A stretch of DNA of 64,000 bases from Polaribacter sp. SA4-12 (GTDB taxonomy: Bacteria; Bacteroidota; Bacteroidia; Flavobacteriales; Flavobacteriaceae), in NCBI RefSeq assembly GCF_002163675.1, contig NZ_CP019334.1, positions 2,213,501 to 2,277,500 on the forward strand, in the 5' to 3' direction. A program made the position numbers and the translations under genes. Shown piece by piece: positions 45,236-53,523 of the stretch. Position 1 is the stretch's first letter. The number at the start of each line of letters is the position of its first letter. The notes below the pieces were generated by a model, which was given only the letters and a program-made list of their open reading frames with translations, was not told the origin of the DNA and ran no database searches.

Positions 45236-46084
45236 ATGAAAAAAATATCATTACTGTTATTAACTACTATTCTAGTAAGTTCTTGTGTTACAAAAAAAGA
45301 GTTTGTTGCTTTACAAGCTAAACATGATCAAACTAAATCTGAATTAGTAAATGTAAAAACAAATTTACAAAAGTGTTTAATTGAAAACGAAAAAGAATCT
45401 ACTAAAGCTTTTGTATTAGGCGAACAAGTAAAGACTTTAAAAGAAGATAAAAAAGTAGCTTTAAAACAAGTTGAAAACTTAACTGTTTTAACTCAATCTT
45501 CTTCTGATAATATTAAAAATGTTATTTCTCAATTAAGTGAAAAAGATAAATATATTAATGGGGTAAGAAAAGCAATGACTCAAAAAGATTCATTAAATCT
45601 TGCTATTAAATACCACTTAACTAAAAATTTAACAGACGGAATTCAAGATAAAGACATTGAGGTAAATGTTGAAAAAACAGTTGTGTTTATATCTATTTCT
45701 GACAAGTTATTATTTAAAAGCGCAAGCTATAATGTAACTGAAGGAGCTTACACTGTTTTAGAGAAAATTGCGAAAGTAATTAACGCACAACCTAAAATGG
45801 AAGTTATGATTGAAGGACATACAGATTCTAGACCAATTAAAACTGAATTTTTACAAGACAACTGGGATTTATCTGCTAAAAGAGCTACTTCTATCACTAG
45901 AATTTTACAATATAAATTTGGTGTAAAACCAGAAAGATTAATTGCTGCTGCAAGAAGTCAATATGTACCATTAGTTGCTAATGACTCGCCAGAAAACATG
46001 TCAAAAAATAGAAGAACAAAAATCATTATCATGCCTAAATTAAATCAATTTTTTGATTTATTAGAGCAAGATGCTACGAAGTAA
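45236..46084 (+). CDS. OmpA-family peptidoglycan-binding lipoprotein
   Basis: The protein has 282 residues. The leader ends in LVSSC, a lipobox. A long coiled coil (about residues 25-110) is followed by an OmpA C-terminal domain with MIEGHTDSRPI, DNWDLSAKRATSI and NRRTKIII, the peptidoglycan-binding residues. It should tether the outer membrane to the cell wall. It is divergent from apbE and is followed by a strong terminator. Confidence 0.93.
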   Translation: MKKISLLLLTTILVSSCVTKKEFVALQAKHDQTKSELVNVKTNLQKCLIENEKESTKAFVLGEQVKTLKEDKKVALKQVENLTVLTQSSSDNIKNVISQLSEKDKYINGVRKAMTQKDSLNLAIKYHLTKNLTDGIQDKDIEVNVEKTVVFISISDKLLFKSASYNVTEGAYTVLEKIAKVINAQPKMEVMIEGHTDSRPIKTEFLQDNWDLSAKRATSITRILQYKFGVKPERLIAAARSQYVPLVANDSPENMSKNRRTKIIIMPKLNQFFDLLEQDATK

Positions 46085-46105
46085 TTTTTATTCAAAATAA
46101 TATTT

Positions 46106-46137
46106 AAAAAACCATCTGAGATTCAGATGGTTTTTTT
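46106..46137 (+). terminator. intrinsic terminator of the OmpA-like gene
   Basis: AAAAACCATCTGA pairs with TCAGATGGTTTTT around a 4-nt loop, followed by more T. Confidence 0.85.
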
Positions 46138-46177
46138 CATTTTTAACAAAAATTGTTATCAAAAAAAAGCAAAATAA

Positions 46178-46897
46178 ATGAAAGATTTAAAAAATAAAAA
46201 AGCAATAATTACAGGTGGAGGAAGAGGACTTGGAAAAGCGACTGCAATAGCATTCGCAAAAGAAGGAATAGACGTTGCAATAACAGGTAGAAATGAAGCT
46301 GTTTTAAAAGAAACAGTTGCTGAACTAAAAGAGTTTGGCGTTAAAGCTATTTACTCAGTATTTGACGTTGGTAATTATGATGATGTTAAAGAAGGAATCA
46401 AGAATATTATAAATACATTGGGTAACGTTAATATTCTTGTAAACAATGCAGGAATTGCTGCTTTTGGTACTTTGAATGATATGGAAGTGAGCCAATGGTC
46501 TCAAATAATTCAAACTAACCTAATGGGAATGTATTATGTAACAAAAGAAGTTTTACCTTATTTAATTGACAATAATGAAGGTGATATTTTTAATATTGCA
46601 TCTACAGCAGGATTAAGTGGTAACGCAACAACATCTGCTTATTCTGCTTCTAAATTTGCAGTTATTGGTATGTCTGAATCTTTAATGAAAGAGGTTCGTA
46701 AAAACAACATTAGAGTTTGTACATTAACTCCAAGTACTATTGCTTCTGATATGTCTATAGAATTAGGTATTGCAAATAAAGATTCTGAAGACAGTGTTTT
46801 ACAACCAGAAGATTTTGCTGAATTAATAGTTACTGGCTTAAAATTACCAAGAAGAGCAATGCTTAAAGGAGCTTCTTTATGGTCTACAAATCCGTAA
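46178..46897 (+). CDS. short-chain dehydrogenase/reductase (FabG-like)
   Basis: The protein has 239 residues. The cofactor motif TGGGRGLGKATAIAFA and NNAG are followed by the catalytic YSASKFA (Tyr and Lys). TGRNEAVL suggests NADP preference through the Arg. It is often annotated as 3-oxoacyl-ACP reductase, but SDR substrate cannot be told from motifs, and no other fatty acid genes lie nearby. A perfect ACTTATAAGT palindrome lies just after the stop. Confidence 0.88.
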   Translation: MKDLKNKKAIITGGGRGLGKATAIAFAKEGIDVAITGRNEAVLKETVAELKEFGVKAIYSVFDVGNYDDVKEGIKNIINTLGNVNILVNNAGIAAFGTLNDMEVSQWSQIIQTNLMGMYYVTKEVLPYLIDNNEGDIFNIASTAGLSGNATTSAYSASKFAVIGMSESLMKEVRKNNIRVCTLTPSTIASDMSIELGIANKDSEDSVLQPEDFAELIVTGLKLPRRAMLKGASLWSTNP

Positions 46898-47074
46898 TTA
46901 CTTATAAGTACTTTATTACAATTGAAACAAAAACGAGGTATAAAATTGTTGAATAACACAATCTTTTACCTAATTTATTGTTACTTGACTTTCTCAAAAA
47001 AATCAACTAACTTCGTTTAAGTTCTGATATCAGTCATTAAAACAACGTCATATCATTATAGTTAGCAAATATTG

Positions 47075-47827
47075 ATGAAGAAAATTCTCAAATATTATAA
47101 AGAAACATTAAAAATTGATTTGTCAGATTTAACTCATCCTATTTCTGTTAAAATTAATTCAATTCCTTATTCATCTAAAATTGATCAAAAAGTAAAAAAA
47201 CATCATCTAAGAATATTTGGACTATCCTTAATGGATATTAAAGATTATGATGATAATATATACGATTTCTATTTAAAAAGAATCGTTAATAATTCAGATA
47301 TTTCAATTCACGGACATATTTTTGAAATTAATCAATGTGCACATTTCATCAGAACTTCATCAGAAAACAAATTAGAATTCAAATTTGGAGATGCTAACCA
47401 AAATGAGCCAGACTTTATAGTTGAAAATATTGGATTTGAAATAACTTCAATTAGATTCTTAGAAAGCTCTGACAAATCAAATCCTGGAAGAAAACTATTA
47501 AATAAATTTATAAATAAGAACAAAAAAGAATATGCTAATGAAAATACAGTTTTAATAATTGACATAAATCAACCTTCTTATCATACTATAAAAAAAGAAA
47601 AACGAGTAGCTCCAACATTAGACGAAGTTAGAGAAATAATAAAAAAAGAGTCAAAATTTGGATTAGTTCTATATTTTATGGAGTGGATTGATAACGATAA
47701 TGATAATGATAATCTATTATTTAAAGGAACTACCTATTCGGATTATTCTGAAAACTGCACTACTGAATTGAAAAGTCTAATGGAAAAGCATATTTATAAA
47801 GGAGATATTCTAATATCACCGAATTAA
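47075..47827 (+). CDS. orphan protein with a nuclease-fold-like motif
   Basis: The protein has 250 residues and I do not recognise a family. Residues 84-125 have the spacing of a PD-(D/E)xK core: E84 in HIFEINQCAHF, then P112-D113 in NEPDFIVENI, then E122 in FEITS, where the final Lys of the motif is replaced. A low-complexity DNDNDNDN run (residues 206-213) is encoded by a hexamer-type repeat. The ATG at 47075 is used rather than the TTG 3 nt earlier. It sits at the edge of a patch with gene debris and may be an accessory gene (for example a lone restriction- or toxin-type nuclease); this is an inference. Confidence 0.6.
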   Translation: MKKILKYYKETLKIDLSDLTHPISVKINSIPYSSKIDQKVKKHHLRIFGLSLMDIKDYDDNIYDFYLKRIVNNSDISIHGHIFEINQCAHFIRTSSENKLEFKFGDANQNEPDFIVENIGFEITSIRFLESSDKSNPGRKLLNKFINKNKKEYANENTVLIIDINQPSYHTIKKEKRVAPTLDEVREIIKKESKFGLVLYFMEWIDNDNDNDNLLFKGTTYSDYSENCTTELKSLMEKHIYKGDILISPN

Positions 47828-47901
47828 AAAAAAAATTGCTCCATTTAATGATTAGAGAAATCTGACAAACAAATAAACGAAATAACAAACATCGAAAAAT
47901 T

Positions 47902-47939
47902 ACGGTTTACCAACCGCAACTTTCCTTGACCTAAACCGT
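47902..47939 (-). terminator. inverted repeat downstream of the truncated gene copy
   Basis: ACGGTTTA and TAAACCGT form an 8-bp stem; read on the minus strand it is followed by TAATTTTTC. It probably was the terminator of the minus-strand gene whose fragment lies just upstream. Confidence 0.45.
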
Positions 47940-47949
47940 TAAACGAACC

Positions 47950-48174
47950 TTACTCCAAAATCTTTATAAAGTCTTCAAAAGCCACATAATAAGGTTGGTT
48001 TTTAAAAACAGGACTATCAACACTTTCTGCATTGGCAATTCCTACACTAGCAAACCAAAATTTTGCATTTTGTTTTATCGCATGGTTTTTAAAAGTTTCC
48101 ATCCAAACAACATCATATTCAGTTGGGTTTTGAATATTGATAGGTTCTCCTTTTTTAAAGAAGAGTAAAAGAGA
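47950..48174 (-). pseudogene. 5'-truncated copy of the gene at 49973-50338
   Basis: About 205 bases are nearly identical to the 3' two-thirds of the gene 49973-50338 (encoding ...PTEYDVVWMETFKNHA...). The copy lacks the first 40 or so codons: upstream of the KKGEP segment the frame meets TAATGA at 48175-48180. It also carries an in-frame deletion of 27 bases (nine codons, corresponding to TIFVLVKASS in the intact copy). The stop codon is TAA here versus TAG. The high identity suggests a fairly recent duplication. The two copies flank the BACON/propeller gene. Confidence 0.85.
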
Positions 48175-48282
48175 TCATTATACTTAAATTAAATAATTTT
48201 TATTACTCATAAAATAACATCCTAGTATGCAACTTTCATTAAAAGTAATATATACAAATAAACCTTTTACACAAAAAAAAAC

Positions 48283-48290
48283 TAAATTTG
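48283..48290 (+). promoter_or_regulatory. -7 box (TAAATTTG) of the BACON/propeller gene
   Basis: It matches TAnnTTTG, 27 nt upstream of the ATG at 48318. This supports 48318 as the original start although its frame now stops after six codons. Confidence 0.4.
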
Positions 48291-48317
48291 AACTATACCT
48301 GATATATTTTAATTGCT

Positions 48318-48747
48318 ATGAGAAATCTTATTTTTTAATAGTTGCGAAAAAAAAGAAATACTTTTTTTTGAACTACAACTAGAAGAAATTAAAACAGACT
48401 TTAAAGAAAAAACCGAAACTATAGAAATTACATCTAATACCTCTTGGAATATAATTAACATTCCAGATTGGGTTTCTTTTAATACAACGCAAGGTTCTGG
48501 CAACTTTAATTTAGAAATAAACTTTTCTAAAAATTCTAAATCAACAAATGGTGAGGTTGAATCTAGAACTGCAGAAGTACTTTTTGTAACTGAAACAAAG
48601 ATTACTACTTTAGTTATAACACAACATCCTTATTATGATGATAGATATTTAACAACAACTTCCCCCAAAGAATACACTCTAAGTTTTGATTCACAAACAA
48701 TAATATTAGAAATATCATCAAATGCTGCTTGGACTCTATCAGATTAT
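48318..48747 (+). pseudogene. disrupted 5' portion of the BACON/propeller lipoprotein gene
   Basis: ATG at 48318 reads MRNLIF then stop. From 48322 a different frame is open without interruption through to 49968. It begins EILFFNSCEKKEI, which looks like the end of a lipoprotein signal with its lipobox cysteine, and continues with a complete BACON-type domain (IEITSNTSWNIINIPDWVSF, then GSGNFNLEINFS and RTAEVLFV). No ATG, GTG or TTG exists in that frame before 48748. The hydrophobic core of the signal peptide is missing, so a deletion with frameshift at the start is likely. Runs of eight A and eight T follow within 45 nt and could cause slippage or sequencing error. Confidence 0.6.
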
Positions 48748-49968
48748 ATGCCCGATTGGATTATTGTCTCACCAAAAACAGGTAATGGAGATAATGTACA
48801 AGTTACACTAAATCTTCTTGAGAATAAAACAAATGAATCTAGAGAATGGTTTGTAAAATTTGACATTGAAAACCCACATGTTTTAGGTTTTACTTTTCAT
48901 CAAAACGCTCAACCAATAATAAAATCTTGGGAATTAATTACACAAAACACGAATTTTACAACTCCAAGAGGCTTTAACTTTTCTTTTGATAAAAATGATA
49001 TTCCTTTTTTCGGCTATAGCAGTAGTCAAATTGGAAGTGACGCTTATTTTTATAAATATGAAGACAACAATTGGAACTCTAATGGAACTTTTGAAGGTCT
49101 TTCCTTAAAAACTGTATTTACCAAAGATAATATACCTTATACTTTCTATGTTAATTCTTCTCCAGGATCTAACCAAGGATTTGCTTCACTAAAAAAATAT
49201 GTAAATAACACATGGGAAATAGTTGCAAATGATATATCTAATAATAAAGTTAACTATTTAGATATCACAGTAGATAGTAATGATAATATCTATATGTTAT
49301 ATGAACAAGAAAAAGAGAATCAATCTGGAAGCCGTAATAAAATTATTGTTAAAAAATATGATGGTACAAATTTTACAATTGTTGGACAAGAAGGTTTTTC
49401 TAATTATGATGCAAAATACTGTAAAATAGCTGTTGATTCTCAAGACAAAATATATGTAGCTTACAGTGATTCTGGTTTTGGCAAGAAAATAATAGTAAGA
49501 AAATTTAATGGAACATCGTGGGATTTTATTGGGAATCAGGTAGGTTTTTCAGAAGGCGAAGTACTAAACATACAACTTGGTTTCGATATGAATGACACCC
49601 CTATTGTTGGGTACTTTGATAATCGTTATAATTATGATCTTAAAGTTCAAAAATTAAACAATGATAATTGGGAAACTTTGGGTGATTTAGGTAGTGGAAA
49701 TCAAAATGGATATAGTATGAGCATGTCTGTATTTGAAAACACTCCTTACATAGCAATACTCAAACAAAGTGGAATAGTTGTTGTTAAAAAATTTACAAAT
49801 TCTAATTGGGAAGATATTGGAGAAATAGAGGATGATATAACCGATTATTATAAAGATGGAGTTGCTAAAGTAATTTTAAAAACCAACCCAAGTAATGGTA
49901 AACCCTATATTGCGTTTGAAGAAAAAGGCGGTGCATATTCTATAAATGTTATAAAATATAACAAATAA
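48748..49968 (+). CDS. BACON-domain and beta-propeller surface protein (intact 3' portion)
   Basis: This 406-codon frame is the longest with an ATG but begins inside a second BACON domain (WTLSDYMPDWIIVSPKTGNG continues across the ATG), so it is not a natural protein start; see the disrupted upstream part. After the BACON domain come about seven repeats of 45-50 residues with the pattern W..v......y......DSNDNIYMLYE / DSQDKIYVAYSD / FDMNDTPIVGYFD, consistent with a beta-propeller. BACON domains often bind glycans or mucin in Bacteroidota surface proteins. It lies between a truncated and an intact copy of another gene and converges on the intact one. Confidence 0.7.
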   Translation: MPDWIIVSPKTGNGDNVQVTLNLLENKTNESREWFVKFDIENPHVLGFTFHQNAQPIIKSWELITQNTNFTTPRGFNFSFDKNDIPFFGYSSSQIGSDAYFYKYEDNNWNSNGTFEGLSLKTVFTKDNIPYTFYVNSSPGSNQGFASLKKYVNNTWEIVANDISNNKVNYLDITVDSNDNIYMLYEQEKENQSGSRNKIIVKKYDGTNFTIVGQEGFSNYDAKYCKIAVDSQDKIYVAYSDSGFGKKIIVRKFNGTSWDFIGNQVGFSEGEVLNIQLGFDMNDTPIVGYFDNRYNYDLKVQKLNNDNWETLGDLGSGNQNGYSMSMSVFENTPYIAILKQSGIVVVKKFTNSNWEDIGEIEDDITDYYKDGVAKVILKTNPSNGKPYIAFEEKGGAYSINVIKYNK

Positions 49969-49972
49969 TATT

Positions 49973-50338
49973 CTACTCCAAAATCTTTATAAAGTCTTCA
50001 AAAGCAACATAATAAGGTTGATCTTTAAAAACAGGACTATCAACACTTTCTGCATTGGCAATTCCTACTCCTGCAAACCAAACTTTTGCATTTTGTTTTT
50101 TCGCATGGTTTTTAAAAGTTTCCATCCAAACAACATCATATTCAGTTGGGTTCTGAATGTTACTAGATGCTTTTACCAAGACAAAAATAGTAGGTTCTCC
50201 TTTTTTGAATAATACATATTGAGGATGTCTTTTTAACTGACTATTTATAGCCTGAAACTCATAACCCATTTTTACAAGCTTCTTACCAACAATGTTCATT
50301 GCTAAATTATGCAACTCTTGTGCTGTTAAAATCTGCAT
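49973..50338 (-). CDS. conserved 121-residue flavobacterial protein
   Basis: The protein begins MQILTAQELHNLAMNIVGKKLVKMGYEFQAINSQ (helix, then strand) and contains PTEYDVVWMETFKNHA and a YYVAFEDFIKILE end. Similar flavobacterial proteins are sometimes named Na+-NADH-quinone reductase subunit F in databases, but there is no ferredoxin, FAD or NAD motif here and that name looks wrong. The GYEF...HPQYVLFKKGEPTIFVLVKAS segment has the strand order of a restriction-endonuclease-like fold; this is only a suggestion. It is 2 nt upstream-facing of the helicase gene (same strand, helicase upstream). A truncated copy lies at 47950-48174. Confidence 0.8.
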   Translation of the reverse strand: MQILTAQELHNLAMNIVGKKLVKMGYEFQAINSQLKRHPQYVLFKKGEPTIFVLVKASSNIQNPTEYDVVWMETFKNHAKKQNAKVWFAGVGIANAESVDSPVFKDQPYYVAFEDFIKILE

Positions 50339-50340
50339 TA

Positions 50341-51693
50341 CTATTTCTTCTTATTTCTTTTATTATAATTTTTATCCCCTCTAGTTCTAGGCTTCTTATA
50401 TTTTGCGGCTATTTCTCTTCTATAAGAACCACCTCTATTAACCTGACTGTTCTTCTCACTTTTTTCGTGAAATGCTGGTCCAGGAACGTATTCTAATGAA
50501 GTTCTATTTTTAGAAATCCCTTGATCTTCTCTTGGGCGTTCATCTTCAGTTAATAGCTCAGAAATTTCTATTTCTTCAGGAAGTTCTAAAACCGGAATTT
50601 CATATTTCATCAACTTTTCAATTTCTCCTTTTGATTCTTGCTCTTTCGGAGTTGAAAATAAAATTGTTTTACCTGCTTTTTCTGCACGACCAGTTCTACC
50701 AATTCTGTGCATGTAATTTTCAGGAAATTCTGGTGTATCAAAGTTAATAACATGAGAAACTTTATCGAAATCTAAACCACGAGCCATTACATCTGTAGCC
50801 AATAAAATTCGATTCTTTCCTTCATCAAACTGTCTTATAGAACGAATTCTATAATTCTGAGTTTTATTAGAGTGAATGATACACATTTCGTCATTAAATG
50901 CTTCTTGCATATGTTCAAACAACAAATCTGCAGTTCTTTTAAAACCAACAAAAATTAATACTTTATGAAAAGTTTCTTTATCGTTTAAAAGGTCATGTAA
51001 CAAATTTACTTTCGTGAAAAAGTTAGGTATGTTATAAGAAATTTGCTCTATATTATCTAATGGAGTTCCACTAACTGCAACAGATATTTTTTCAGGTTTT
51101 TTAAAGAAATCGTAAATTAAAGCATCTACATCTTCTGTCATCGTTGCAGAAAACAAAACATTTTGTCTTCTATCTGGAAGCACGTCAAAGATATTCATCA
51201 ACTGAAAACGGAATCCTAAATCTAACATTACATCTACTTCATCAATTACTAATTTCTGAATAGACTTCAACTTTAAAGCATTGCTCAAAGCCAAATCATA
51301 CAAACGACCAGGAGTCGCAACAATAATATCTTGACCTTGTAAAATTGATTGTTTTTGAGTGTTGATGTTTGCACCACCATAAACTCCTAAAACACGTGTA
51401 TTAATATATTTTGATAATTGTTCTATCTGTTCAACTACCTGTAAAACCAACTCACGAGTTGGTACTAACACCAAAACTCTTGGATGTTTTTGCTTAGAAA
51501 ATGGCAAATCTTGTAAAATAGGCATCATGTAGGCAAAGGTTTTACCTGTTCCTGTTTGCGCAATTCCTACAACATCTTTACCTGATCTTACTACTGAAAA
51601 TGCTTGTTCCTGAATTGGAGTTGCATTCACAAAGCCCAAATCATCAACAGCATATTGTAATTGAGTAGAGATACCTAAATCTTGAAAAGTCAT
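50341..51693 (-). CDS. DEAD-box type ATP-dependent RNA helicase
   Basis: The protein has 450 residues. The motifs are Q motif (ATPIQEQAF), AQTGTGKT, PTRELVLQ, GATPGR as VATPGR, DEVD in place of DEAD, SAT, and HRIGRTGR. The C-terminal tail (from about residue 380) is basic and Arg/Lys/Asn-rich (KKPRTRGDKNYNKRNKKK), typical of RhlE-like helicases that act on rRNA or at low temperature. The Walker B variant DEVD keeps the catalytic residues. It has the best promoter match in the window and the 121-residue protein gene follows after 2 nt. Confidence 0.94.
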   Translation of the reverse strand: MTFQDLGISTQLQYAVDDLGFVNATPIQEQAFSVVRSGKDVVGIAQTGTGKTFAYMMPILQDLPFSKQKHPRVLVLVPTRELVLQVVEQIEQLSKYINTRVLGVYGGANINTQKQSILQGQDIIVATPGRLYDLALSNALKLKSIQKLVIDEVDVMLDLGFRFQLMNIFDVLPDRRQNVLFSATMTEDVDALIYDFFKKPEKISVAVSGTPLDNIEQISYNIPNFFTKVNLLHDLLNDKETFHKVLIFVGFKRTADLLFEHMQEAFNDEMCIIHSNKTQNYRIRSIRQFDEGKNRILLATDVMARGLDFDKVSHVINFDTPEFPENYMHRIGRTGRAEKAGKTILFSTPKEQESKGEIEKLMKYEIPVLELPEEIEISELLTEDERPREDQGISKNRTSLEYVPGPAFHEKSEKNSQVNRGGSYRREIAAKYKKPRTRGDKNYNKRNKKK

Positions 51694-51709
51694 TCTTAAT
51701 ATTTTTCTG

Positions 51710-51739
51710 CAAAGGTACGCTTTATAAAACGCTAAACAA
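51710..51739 (-). promoter_or_regulatory. promoter of the RNA helicase gene
   Basis: On the minus strand TTG, 19 nt, then TACCTTTG: a full match to the Bacteroidota consensus. The leader is predicted at about 12 nt. Confidence 0.65.
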
Positions 51740-51765
51740 TAGCCCTTTTCAGTAAGAATATTTAG

Positions 51766-51773
51766 TAGTTTTG
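51766..51773 (+). promoter_or_regulatory. -7 box (TAGTTTTG) of tatD
   Basis: It matches TAnnTTTG 21 nt before the tatD ATG. It is back to back with the helicase promoter. Confidence 0.5.
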
Positions 51774-51794
51774 CAATAGAAATTTTTACAAGAA

Positions 51795-52559
51795 ATGATT
51801 ACAGATACACATACCCATTTATATTCTAGTCAGTTTGAACAAGACCAAGCAGAAACAATCCAACGTGCTAAAGACGCTGGTGTTTCACGTTTTTTTATTC
51901 CCGCGATAGATTCTTCTTACACAGAAAGCATGATGAAGATTGAAAAAGACTTTCCTAATGATGTTTTTTTAATGATGGGCTTGCATCCTACTTCAGTAAA
52001 AGAAAATTACCTAGAAGAATTAGCGCATGTTAAAGAATGGATTGATAAAAAGGACTTTTACGCTATTGGCGAAATCGGAATTGATTTATATTGGGATAAA
52101 ACGCTTTTAACACAACAACAAGAAGCTTTTAGAACTCAAATTAAATGGGCAAAAGAAAAAAAATTACCTATAGTTATTCATTGTAGAGATGCTTTTGATG
52201 AAATTTTCGAAGTATTAGAAACTGAAAAAGGGGATGATTTAAGAGGGATTTTTCATTGTTTTACAGGAACTTTAGAACAAGCAAAACAAGCAATTTCTTA
52301 CAATATGAAATTAGGAATTGGTGGTGTTGCTACTTTTAAAAATGGAAAAATTGATAAATTTTTAAATGAAATTGATTTAAAACACATCGTTTTAGAAACG
52401 GATTCTCCTTATTTAGCGCCAACTCCATACAGAGGAAAAAGAAACGAAAGTGCTTATATTACAAACGTAGTTGATAAATTAGTTGACATTTATGGACTTT
52501 CTTTCAACGAAATTTCAGAAATTACTACTCAGAATTCAAAAGACGTTTTTGGAATATAA
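51795..52559 (+). CDS. tatD: TatD-family metal-dependent hydrolase (DNase)
   Basis: The protein has 254 residues. The metal ligands are visible in ITDTHTHLY (HxH), AIGEIGIDLY (Glu), VIHCRDAF (His), FHCF (His) and LETDSPYL (Asp), the full TatD set. TatD proteins are 3'-5' exonucleases or deacylases acting on nucleic acid. It heads a tatD-Nudix-ogt row with gaps of 10 and 5 nt, a small set with a nucleotide-repair flavour. Confidence 0.95.
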   Translation: MITDTHTHLYSSQFEQDQAETIQRAKDAGVSRFFIPAIDSSYTESMMKIEKDFPNDVFLMMGLHPTSVKENYLEELAHVKEWIDKKDFYAIGEIGIDLYWDKTLLTQQQEAFRTQIKWAKEKKLPIVIHCRDAFDEIFEVLETEKGDDLRGIFHCFTGTLEQAKQAISYNMKLGIGGVATFKNGKIDKFLNEIDLKHIVLETDSPYLAPTPYRGKRNESAYITNVVDKLVDIYGLSFNEISEITTQNSKDVFGI

Positions 52560-52569
52560 ATAATACTTG

Positions 52570-52968
52570 ATGAGGGAAATTGATAAAATTGCTTTTATAG
52601 AATTAAGAAACGGGAAAATTTTAAGTTCTAAATCTAAAGGGAAAAATAAATTTTATATTCCTGGAGGGAAAAGAGAAAAAGAAGAAACAGATCGAGAAAC
52701 TTTAATTAGAGAAGTTAAAGAAGAACTAAGTGTTGATATTATTGCTAGTTCTATTAAATATTTTGGAACTTTTTCAGCACAATCTGATGGTGATAAAGAA
52801 GGAGTAATTGTTAAAATGACTTGCTACAAAGCAACATTTACGGGTCAATTAAAAGCAAATAACGAAATAGAAGTGTTAAAATGGCTAGACTCTTCTAACC
52901 TTGAAATAATTTCTGAAGTCGACAAAAAAATATTTCATCATTTAAAAGAAAACAAAGAATTAAAATAA
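52570..52968 (+). CDS. Nudix hydrolase
   Basis: The protein has 132 residues. The Nudix box is GGKREKEETDRETLIREVKE followed by ELSVD, which fits Gx5Ex7REUxEExGU except for Ser at the last Gly. It should hydrolyse a nucleoside diphosphate linked to another group. The ATG at 52570 is used rather than the TTG just before. It stands between tatD and ogt, where removing damaged nucleotides would make sense, but the substrate is not known. Confidence 0.92.
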   Translation: MREIDKIAFIELRNGKILSSKSKGKNKFYIPGGKREKEETDRETLIREVKEELSVDIIASSIKYFGTFSAQSDGDKEGVIVKMTCYKATFTGQLKANNEIEVLKWLDSSNLEIISEVDKKIFHHLKENKELK

Positions 52969-52973
52969 AATTT

Positions 52974-53468
52974 TTGGATACACAAACCACATATTACAAA
53001 ACACCAATTGGCACTGCAAAAATTGTAGGTGATGAAAACGGAATTCAATCTGTTTCTGTTTTAGATGAAGACTTCTCGACTGCGCTCGAAGTGACAGAAT
53101 CTGATATTCCTGAATGTTTGCAAGAATGTGTAACTCAATTAGAAGACTATTTTGAAGGTAAAAGGAATGATTTCGACTTAAAATTAAATCCACAAGGAAC
53201 TACTTTTCAGAAAAGAGTTTGGGATGAATTATTGAATATTCCTTATAATAAAACGAGAACTTATTTAGAACAAAGCAAGGCTTTGGGAGATGTAAAAGCC
53301 ATAAGAGCAGTTGCTTCTGCAAATGGTAAAAACCCAATTTGGATTATTATTCCTTGTCATAGAGTTATTGGTTCTGATGGTTCTTTAACTGGTTATGCAG
53401 GCGGAATTTGGCGTAAAAAATGGTTATTAGCACATGAGAATCCTGTAAAACAGCAATCACTGTTTTAA
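52974..53468 (+). CDS. ogt: methylated-DNA-protein-cysteine methyltransferase
   Basis: The protein has 164 residues. The acceptor cysteine is C128 in IIIPCHRVIG; upstream RAVASANGKNP is the arginine-finger and recognition region. It removes alkyl groups from O6-methylguanine in a suicide reaction. The start is TTG (LDTQTTYYKTPIG), 5 nt after the Nudix stop. Residues 33-41 (DFSTALEVT) are encoded by a REP-like palindrome that appears to have inserted in frame in the variable N-terminal domain. Confidence 0.95.
   Translation: MDTQTTYYKTPIGTAKIVGDENGIQSVSVLDEDFSTALEVTESDIPECLQECVTQLEDYFEGKRNDFDLKLNPQGTTFQKRVWDELLNIPYNKTRTYLEQSKALGDVKAIRAVASANGKNPIWIIIPCHRVIGSDGSLTGYAGGIWRKKWLLAHENPVKQQSLF
53070..53096. 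repeat. REP-like palindrome inside ogt
   Basis: The core reads TTCTCGACTGCGCTCGAAG, an inverted repeat with a short centre, followed by TGACA. From memory, this word is a frequent extragenic palindrome in flavobacterial genomes. Only one copy occurs in this window, and it lies in a coding region. Confidence 0.55.
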
Positions 53469-53493
53469 TTTTTATTCCAAATATTAAAAAACA

Positions 53494-53501
53494 TATTTTT
53501 G
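53494..53501 (+). promoter_or_regulatory. -7 box (TATTTTTG) of 53524-56901
   Basis: It matches TAnnTTTG 22 nt before the ATG. Confidence 0.45.
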
Positions 53502-53523
53502 CGTTAAGAATGTATCACTTCTT

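Noticed and set aside
46901..46910. ACTTATAAGT palindrome after the SDR gene as a terminator.
   Set aside because: The stem is AT-only and short with no T-run; no function can be supported.
47690..47713. GATAAC/GATAAT tandem run as a phase-variation tract.
   Set aside because: The repeat unit is six bases, so slippage stays in frame; it only lengthens an Asp-Asn run.
48309..48503. 64-codon minus-strand open frame across the BACON gene start.
   Set aside because: The plus frame encodes a recognisable BACON domain over the same bases; the minus frame is Ser-rich shadow sequence.
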